The translations under genes and the position numbers were made by a program. Under the pieces are notes generated by a model that did not search any database, was not told the origin of the DNA, and worked only from the letters and a program-made list of their open reading frames with translations. From positions 1,715,685-1,779,684 of the forward strand of contig JAZAYU010000007.1 in the NCBI GenBank assembly GCA_038501625.1: a stretch of 64,000 nucleotides of DNA. The letters are read 5' to 3'. Positions 60,901 to 64,000 of the stretch are shown in pieces (position 1 is the first letter of the stretch; the number at the start of each line of letters is the position of its first letter). The stretch is from Corbicula japonica. Lineage: Eukaryota > Mollusca > Bivalvia > Venerida > Cyrenidae.

Positions 60901-63787
60901 CATTTCCAACCGCGTAGATATATCTTTCAAGGTGTGGTGAAGATATTTGTCAACATACATACATACTGTTTTAGCACACGATAGTTTTTTCTGCAGTCGA
61001 GTGTTTGCTTTTAGGAGATCTTTCACTCCCGTAACGCAGCTCCTTATGACATCGTTTGTAGCATAGACAATAACAAACCCATCATCTGCTAAAACGTCTA
61101 TTAATATTTTGTCGTCGTGTTTTTGCTGTATTGCTTTAATCTGCGCCTTCCACTCATCAGTTTCTAAGTACAGTAAGGCTTCTTTACAAACTGGAATTGT
61201 TTCTTCACATACCGACCGCTGTATAACTTCAATACTTTCTCGCATAGAATCTTCATTTAGACAATAGACTGTAAAATGATCTTCAAATATTTCCAATTCA
61301 CAGGCAATCCGTTTTCCTGAAAGTTTTTGGTTAACATAAACGCTAACAATTTCCTTGTTCAATAACTGCACGCAACCCTCACTAACAGGAACATTTTCTT
61401 TCACATAAAAGTTTCTTTGCTCATGAATTTTCAATTTTGCTTCAGTGATATCATCCGGTTTCCCTTCAAGAGTGACTCTGTTATTTTGTATATCTATGTT
61501 AATTTTTAATGTTGGATACAGTTTATTTAACGCTGAAGAAATTTCTGACTTTCCCAATAATGAGCAGTCAATTTTTGTTAATGATAATGACTCCATTTTC
61601 ACTTGTTTCAGACTGATTATGAAATCACTTAGTTCTTTATACAGAGATTCAGCAAGATCTTTTTCGCCGGTTATACTGATCGTTCGATCTCGATTGCTCA
61701 ATTTAACAATCACATCTTCTGGACTTTTAATGCTTATATTATGCAACTTTTCGGTGACTTCTGAAAAACAAAATTCAGGAACCTGACATTGGAAATGAGA
61801 AAGATTTGTTATACTCTCCTCGAAAGCATTTTGTGCTTGTTTTTGCCAAGTTTTCATATCTAATATACTTTCATTTGAAGCATTTTCAAAAGTACTTATA
61901 AGTGTTATTTCTGTTTTTCCACAATCAATTTTCGCAAAAACATTCTCAAGCTTTTTGTCAACTTCTTGTCGGTGTTTGGAAGAATATTTTAGAAATTCGC
62001 GAAGTATTGAACGAGTAGTAGACAAAGTGACCGTGTATGGGAGCTCCAATCTTTCTTTTTTCTTCCAAGTTATGGGTTCACCGAGACATTCTTGGTACTC
62101 TTTGATATTCACTGTCTGTTTGTTGATAACATGAAGTCGGCAAGTGACAGTGTCAACCGCTGAAACAGATAAATAAACGTGTTGGTGGTATTTATTATAA
62201 CACTCTTAACATTCCTAATGATGCAAATACTATGGAATAACTTTACTTTCAAAACGATGATAATGATAAAATTATATATTTCTCGCATTAGGGGAAATAA
62301 CATAGTCATACTTATGTCTGAACTTTGACTATTCGAAACATCTGTCTGACAAATATTGCTTTGTGATGATAATTATATTTTAATAAACATATTAAAGACA
62401 ATCTCTGTTAAAATCCTGAATCAACAGTAACTTACTCTTGTAGTCGGTGAAATAAACAAAACCCACAGTCATGTCCTCATTGAAAACAATCCTATCTACC
62501 GGGCCACCCCCACTTTTATTCTGGTTTTCGAAGTAGTATAAAAGTGTATCATGTGTGCATTCCTTCGGAAGGTTGGTGACTAATACACAGTTGGAATAAC
62601 GTATTCGAGAAATCGTCAATGTTGCTTGTTCTAGTTTGTATTTTTTGCAGGACTCTTCGAGTGCGTCGAAATCTGAAGAAAAGAAATTTATATATTCATT
62701 ATTTATTTTTTTGAGTGCTGATTTCCATTAGCAGGAATTGATTTTTTTTTCAAACATTTGGCGTTGATATTTTCTTAATAGCAAGATCCATTTCGAAATT
62801 AATGAAATTTATGTTTATTTCTGTGGAAAACTCCGAAATGACAGCTATTTTAAACGCTACATGCAACAGCTAACCTCACGATTCTGAAATATAATTGTCA
62901 TAGTGATTATATAATAATATTATAATAATCTAATACATTAAACTCAGGTTTGTGCATTGTTCGCTGTAGTTTAGCCAATGTAATCTGTTTTGTAAGTACG
63001 AAATATTTAGCATTGCTCTGTTAATACCTATATCGCTTTCCATGGTCACAACAGCAATACTGTCATCTGATTCATGTCGTAACATATCTACTGGTTGACA
63101 CTGTGTTTTAGCCTCTAGAAAATTGAATAGGCATTCCTTTGTTGTTGTAGCTTTCAGGTTTGCTATCAGAACCTTGACATTGCAATAAGGGGCTTTCCTC
63201 GGTGGAGTGTATTGTGAAACAAAAAGCTCAAAACCCTCTACAGAGTGCTTCTTTCTTATTACATTTTGGGCATCTGAAATATATATTATTTTTATTACTG
63301 TGTGTTTCGAATATTAGTACAACGATTATTTTAAACAAGAAACCGTACAAGTCCTGTTACACAGTATTTCATGAACTGATTTTTTTTTAGCTTTGAAAAT
63401 TTCTCTGCTAACTTCAAATAATTGAGTGTTGTTACATGTACAACTTAAGTGAGTTAAAACTTATTTTAATTAGGAAATGACAATAACAGATTAACTTGAT
63501 CGATTTCAAAAAACCTGCAAAACCAATTAAAATGAAAATAATTGGTCATATTTGATCAACACACTTTCCTTACATCTTGTTATATATAATGTAATGTTTA
63601 CCTTGTTTGATCTCAAACTGGATATACATTATGTTATCGTCGTATTTGTCATACTCTATTTCTTTTGTGGGTCCACCGGCCGCTTTCTTCTTGTTTTCAA
63701 AGTAATATTCCAGGTTTTCTTTTGACTTGATATTACGTACGCCTTCCACTTTTATGAAGCAGCCTTCGTGCTCATCTTCCTCTGAAT
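38696..63787 (-). CDS. PARP14-like: PARP14-like ADP-ribosyltransferase, gene B (21 exons, 5' end beyond the window)
   Basis: Tandem paralogue upstream of gene A. Exons, in transcript order: 63787-63602, 63273-63028, 62672-62436, 62159-60486, 59815-59563, 59240-59032, 56635-56526, 55449-55213, 54865-54644, 54306-54225, 53389-53252, 52505-52440, 47494-47318, 45547-45380, 44401-44232, 42867-42743, 42432-42250, 41841-41738, 41359-41217, 40385-40214, 38976-38696. They total 5183 nt; with one base from an upstream exon this is 1727 residues plus stop. Thirteen exons equal gene A in length (246, 237, 253, 209, 237, 222, 66, 168, 125, 183, 104, 143, 172/281 among them) and the others differ by multiples of 3. 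Phases match gene A throughout. No stop or frameshift was seen in the exons, so it is likely functional. A first coding exon equivalent to the gene A low-complexity exon should lie beyond 64000. Confidence 0.9.
39754..39932. mobile_element. MITE with ACTGTCAAACCTG-type inverted ends
   Basis: Left ACTGTCAAACCTGTCTTCAG, right CTTAGGCAGGTTTGACTTT. CAGCCACC and GGTGGCTG words are inverted inside. Related in its ends to the element at 30612. Located in the last intron of gene B. Confidence 0.8.
40690..41140 (+). repeat. Dispersed repeat family 2, near-full diverged copy (gene B intron)
   Basis: GGTACCATCGTGTTTTTTGC, GGTCTCAGTAAAGTCAAGGA, GTTGCATGAAACATTGTCAA, ATTGTTTGTGGTGTCTC, TGTGTGTTTCCTTAATGTGG. 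Overlapping open frames on both strands here are repeat-derived. Confidence 0.7.
41738..42432 (-). CDS. PARP14-like: Gene B WWE domain exons with a GC-AG intron
   Basis: Exons 42432-42250 (183 bp) and 41841-41738 (104 bp), the same lengths as gene A. They encode MSNIVQWYFKD, PYEKTVNLKIENALE, VTFR joined to DNKKVAYTINFAKM, and IEVIRKDLKG. The first exon ends CAG with the intron starting GCAATC. A GT donor that would keep the WWE frame is not present nearby, so a GC donor is inferred in both paralogues. Confidence 0.83.
42743..44401 (-). CDS. PARP14-like: Gene B KH-like linker exons before WWE
   Basis: Exons 44401-44232 (170 bp) and 42867-42743 (125 bp). The first starts with a Ser/Asp-rich stretch (SSTSDDDDKPG), then VTYIIVARE and RIERCFDKKEF; it lacks about 11 residues of the His/Arg-rich part present in gene A. 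The second encodes DKQLKELQSK, VQIVLDKHKGTLRMRGF and QAATDEIH. The intron between them contains a 36-bp minisatellite. Confidence 0.75.
43296..43700 (+). repeat. Minisatellite, ~36-bp unit, about 11 copies
   Basis: Unit core ACCAGCGCCAAGTTTGG followed by TGATGATAGCCTAAACTAT, in the gene B intron between exons 42867 and 44232. Copies differ by a few substitutions and one-base deletions (34-37 bp). A decayed copy may extend to 43800 (CACCAAGTTTGGTCAAAAT). Confidence 0.95.
44481..44652 (+). repeat. Short tandem repeat, 17-bp unit, ten copies
   Basis: Unit ACCACCTCGATAACTAG alternates with ACCACCTGGATAACTAG. It sits inside a small dispersed element (about 44455-44772) that ends GGTCTTAATAGAACGG and whose sequence mentions the same 'gaccacc' and 'ggtctt' phrases in inverted sense. 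Confidence 0.95.
45380..54306 (-). CDS. PARP14-like: Gene B linker and macro domain 3 exons
   Basis: Exons 54306-54225 (82 bp), 53389-53252 (138 bp), 52505-52440 (66 bp), 47494-47318 (177 bp) and 45547-45380 (168 bp). Signatures: SLLVNIKEGDILKEDADCIV, TSIPLSLDLRKG, ATSRSLLKKCGQAIVDELE, KRIFYLGVQ, SIAFPALGTG, GRSKPKEMAKVML and IRIVIFQ. The 4.9-kb intron 47495-52439 holds a triplicated segment with tRNA-like units. The 1.8-kb intron 45548-47317 holds a satellite-bearing element. Confidence 0.85.
45735..47084. mobile_element. Satellite-bearing dispersed element (~1.35 kb) in a gene B intron
   Basis: Ends share GCTCGACTATTCGAA in inverted orientation. The interior is made of about six degenerate ~150-bp tandem units with GGGGCATAACTTGAAAAATA, TTATGGGTCTTGTTG and TTCCAAGTTTCAAG. 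A GC-rich GACGCCGACGCAGACGCCGA tract lies before the right end. Confidence 0.85.
47911..48045. mobile_element. Palindromic foldback MITE
   Basis: Arms AGGTTATAAAACTTAG / CTCAGTTTTATAACCTT and CATCTGATTGGATGAAATGG / GCAATTTCAGCCAATCAGATG form a hairpin of about 65 bp per arm with almost no spacer. Confidence 0.85.
48253..48388. mobile_element. Palindromic foldback MITE, near-perfect hairpin
   Basis: A 136-bp element whose two halves are nearly perfect inverse copies (AAGGTTATAAAGCTGAGC against GCTCAGTTTTATAACCTT; ATGGCGACC against AGTCGCCAT at the centre). It is 200 bp from a second copy in the same intron. Confidence 0.88.
48867..48982 (-). repeat. GGCGGCGTGGGC-family dispersed repeat (gene B intron)
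   Basis: GAAAGCCACCGAACACGACA, GCAGGCTCGGTTTGATTGAG, then TATTACTTCTCACGC. Confidence 0.8.
49143..49238 (+). repeat. GACA and GA compound microsatellite
   Basis: Seven ACAG units followed by a long GA run with a few interruptions. Open frames of SLSLSL/ERERER type across it are artefacts. Confidence 0.97.
49260..49337 (-). repeat. tRNA-like sequence, minus strand, unit 1
   Basis: Read on the minus strand: AGTGGCCGAGTGGATAGAG (A-box-like) and GTTGGTTCGATTTC (B-box-like). Acceptor pairing is poor, so this is a tRNA-derived (Leu/Ser-type) SINE-like unit rather than a functional tRNA gene. Confidence 0.6.
49408..49503 (+). repeat. tRNA-like sequence, plus strand, unit 1, with internal 25-bp duplication
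   Basis: GGTGGACGAGTGGTTAGAGT (A-box-like) and GGCGTTGGTTCGAATCCTAC (B-box-like). The B-box segment is duplicated in tandem only in this unit. No clear acceptor stem. Confidence 0.6.
50081..50160 (-). repeat. tRNA-like sequence, minus strand, unit 2
   Basis: Minus-strand AGTGGCCGAGTGGGTAGAGC and GTTGGTTCGATTCCTACC. The possible acceptor GTCAGTG/CAGGGAC pairs at five of seven positions. Probably tRNA-derived repeat. Confidence 0.6.
50200..50340. mobile_element. Foldback MITE-like insertion in unit 2
   Basis: Flanks of the form TGAAAATCGGTTTGG and AACTGATTTTCAACTACGG surround an inner palindrome (GTCCGGTTATAAGTCC against GGGGCTTATAACCG). Absent at the matching position of unit 1 (about 49366). 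Confidence 0.6.
50395..50464 (+). repeat. tRNA-like sequence, plus strand, unit 2
   Basis: CGGTGGCCGAGTGGTTAGAG and GGCGTTGGTTCGAATCCTAC, followed within 20 bp by a TTTTT tract that could act as a Pol III terminator. Confidence 0.6.
51018..51098 (-). repeat. tRNA-like sequence, minus strand, unit 3 (A box decayed)
   Basis: Same as unit 2 but the A-box region reads AGTGGCAGAGTTGTTAGAGC, a decayed form. The B box is unchanged. Confidence 0.6.
51145..51285. mobile_element. Foldback MITE-like insertion in unit 3
   Basis: Same insertion at the same position as in unit 2 with a few differences, including a short deletion at its left side. Confidence 0.6.
51329..51398 (+). repeat. tRNA-like sequence, plus strand, unit 3
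   Basis: Nearly identical to the unit 2 copy, including the downstream TTTTT. Confidence 0.6.
51915..51964 (+). repeat. GA microsatellite
   Basis: About 25 GA units at the end of the triplicated segment. Shorter GA runs occur at 50034-50061 and 50977-50998. Confidence 0.97.
52928..53141. repeat. MITE-like repeat with ACTGTGGTA ends
   Basis: ATACTGTGGTAGCATT on the left and TTGTGCCACAGTA on the right. The interior is rich in TTTTGCG and CGCGAAAT words arranged in inverted sense. A 111-residue open frame across it is fortuitous. Confidence 0.55.
53500..53870 (-). repeat. Dispersed repeat family 2, well-kept copy (gene B intron)
   Basis: GCATATCAGGAACCGCCTCA, CCACCTTGGAGCGGTCAGTG, TCTAGGGTGCACCAACCTCA, AGCATTGCAAAGCCAAAGGG. 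Confidence 0.8.
54644..56635 (-). CDS. PARP14-like: Gene B macro domain 2 exons
   Basis: Exons 56635-56526 (110 bp), 55449-55213 (237 bp) and 54865-54644 (222 bp). They encode linker and ISVSVTKGSVAKSK, ADVIVNVTDRSLNLSYG with TISASLLKEGG, and MVFPAIGTGKLRYPKDVV with VRIVIY. The acceptor of the 237-bp exon is the first unit of a nine-copy minisatellite that repeats the splice site itself. Confidence 0.87.
55443..55880 (-). repeat. Nine-copy ~47-bp minisatellite repeating a 3' splice site, gene B
   Basis: The plus-strand phrase CCGCCTACAAATAGAAAAAC recurs nine times (one copy with CCGTC). The first copy is the actual intron/exon junction at 55449/55450. Each unit, read on the minus strand, contains a pyrimidine-rich tract, TTTGTAG and the exon start GCGGATG. 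Use of an outer copy would add a unit carrying an in-frame stop (for example GCG GAT GAT CAC, then TGA a few codons later). Confidence 0.9.
55917..56040 (-). repeat. GGCGGCGTGGGC-family dispersed repeat, diverged
   Basis: TTTGAAAGCCGCAGAACACA, ACTGCAGGCTATTTTCGATA, GAGCCTGTTTTGGGACAGTA. Directly follows the splice-site minisatellite. Confidence 0.7.
56690..56830 (-). repeat. GGCGGCGTGGGC-family dispersed repeat (gene B intron)
   Basis: GATGCCACCAAACACGACAA, TGAACCTGTTCATGGGCAGT, GCTGCCCACGCCGCCTAGCC and GGGTTGAGCGCAACTCAATA. One of the best-kept copies. Confidence 0.85.
56870..56965. repeat. Small MITE copy (GGGACCATACGCC family), opposite orientation
   Basis: GGCGGTGAACATGGAACCTT, CAATGCGGTATTTTGAT and GGCGTATGGTCCCC. 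At both loci it sits next to a GGCGGCGTGGGC-family copy. Confidence 0.65.
57074..58332. mobile_element. Satellite-bearing dispersed element (~1.26 kb) in a gene B intron
   Basis: Left end GAGGGCCATGATGGCCCTG, then CGCTCACCTGAG; right end CTCAGGTGAGC. The interior holds about six degenerate ~160-bp units with GGGGCCAATTTTGACC, AGGGCCATAATTTGAAC and CGGTTTTGGAGAAGAAGA. The GGCCATGATGGCC end forms a small hairpin. Confidence 0.85.
58503..58517 (+). repeat. G homopolymer
   Basis: A run of about 14 G. Similar tracts occur at about 4250-4260 (C), 17498-17508 (C) and 35405-35422 (G). Confidence 0.95.
59032..59815 (-). CDS. PARP14-like: Gene B macro domain 1, remaining exons
   Basis: Exons 59815-59563 (253 bp) and 59240-59032 (209 bp), identical in length to gene A. 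They carry the signatures NIIHIYVAGYQGGR, SIAFPAIGCGGAK joined to YPEELATEIIV, and strand LAKIYLCD, then a basic linker. The loop here is closer to the family consensus than in gene A (FPAIGCG against LPAVGCG). Confidence 0.87.
59870..60022 (-). repeat. GGCGGCGTGGGC-family dispersed repeat (gene B intron)
   Basis: AACCATCGAACACGACACAT, CATGATCGGTTTGGCCGAGC, TATTACTGTTTACGTCCCCA, CTCAATATTTTCAC. Confidence 0.75.
60135..60285 (-). repeat. GGCGGCGTGGGC-family dispersed repeat (gene B intron)
   Basis: A second copy in the same intron, in the same orientation: AAAGCCATCGGACACGACAA, CAAGATCGGCTAGACTTAGC, TAACTGTCCTCGCTGCC. Confidence 0.75.
60486..62159 (-). CDS. PARP14-like: Gene B large KH-type exon and start of macro domain 1
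   Basis: A single open exon of 1674 bp (558 codons), 6 bp shorter than the gene A copy. It starts with EYQECLGEP and LPYTVTL, continues with the same KH-like units (VTLEGKP, FLISGTEEGI) and ends in VIVNSADEKLSLSYGLGKIL. Similarity to gene A is clear along the whole length but many positions differ, so the duplication is not very recent. Confidence 0.88.
62436..63787 (-). CDS. PARP14-like: Gene B RRM-like exons (three)
   Basis: Exons 63787-63602 (186 bp), 63273-63028 (246 bp) and 62672-62436 (237 bp) correspond one to one with gene A exons 2-4. The first opens with the acidic DSEEDEHEG, the end of an acidic linker as in gene A, then FIKVEGVRNI, YYFENKKKAAGGP and IMYIQF. The third has CVLVTNLP, YYFENQNKSGGGPV and VGFVYFTDY. 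Because the first exon starts in phase 1, another coding exon must lie further right. Confidence 0.85.
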
Positions 63788-64000
63788 CTTGAAATAAATG
63801 ATAACATAGTCATAGTGTTTGCTGACGTTTTTGCCATTGTTCTAATAGTTGTATAGATAAAATCTGGGCTCTGTCGGGACCATCTGATGTGTCCAACACG
63901 ATCTATTTAAGCTGAATAGGCCTTATTCCTAATATTTTATATAACTTTTGTATAGTTTGAAATAAATAAAGAGAATTTTACTGAAGGTAATATTTCTTAC

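Overview
This is eukaryotic, intron-rich, AT-rich DNA packed with short dispersed repeats, microsatellites and minisatellites. The repeat types and the gene content (large PARP14-type ADP-ribosyltransferases in tandem) suggest a bivalve mollusc, perhaps a clam. That taxon call is an inference. No bacterial, viral or organellar features were seen.

The main content is two head-to-tail PARP14-like genes on the minus strand. Gene A (33830 down to 12067) can be assembled completely from 22 coding exons. Every junction has a splice signal and a matching phase, and the exons sum to 7206 nt (2401 residues plus stop). The order is: a ~660-residue P/Q/N-rich low-complexity N-terminal exon with an acidic tail, RRM-like domains, one 1680-bp KH-type exon, three macro domains, WWE, and an ART/PARP catalytic domain. 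Gene B (63787 down to 38696, running off the right edge at its 5' end) has the same layout in 21 visible exons. Thirteen of these are identical in length to their gene A counterparts and the rest differ only by multiples of 3. Both catalytic domains look intact and carry H-Y-E rather than the H-Y-L of vertebrate PARP14.

Layout: 1-7800 is mostly intergenic, with a foldback element, a tRNA-like sequence and a possible 3' end of a plus-strand gene (5024-5700). 7800-10020 holds possible exons of an unrecognised minus-strand transcript and a 0.7-kb long-TIR element. 12067-33830 is gene A, with an antisense 5'-truncated LINE nested in an older repeat in one intron. 33850-38690 is intergenic/promoter DNA with several small transposons. 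38696-64000 is gene B. Its introns carry minisatellites, a ~0.9-kb triplicated segment with tRNA-like units, foldback elements and two satellite-bearing dispersed elements.

By family knowledge, PARP14-type proteins attach ADP-ribose to proteins and also bind or reverse it through macro domains, and in vertebrates they act in antiviral and inflammatory responses. Two adjacent intact copies fit lineage-specific expansion of an immune ADP-ribosylation family. The most unusual local structures are tandemly duplicated splice sites: nine copies of a 3' splice site in gene B and three copies of a 5' splice site in gene A.
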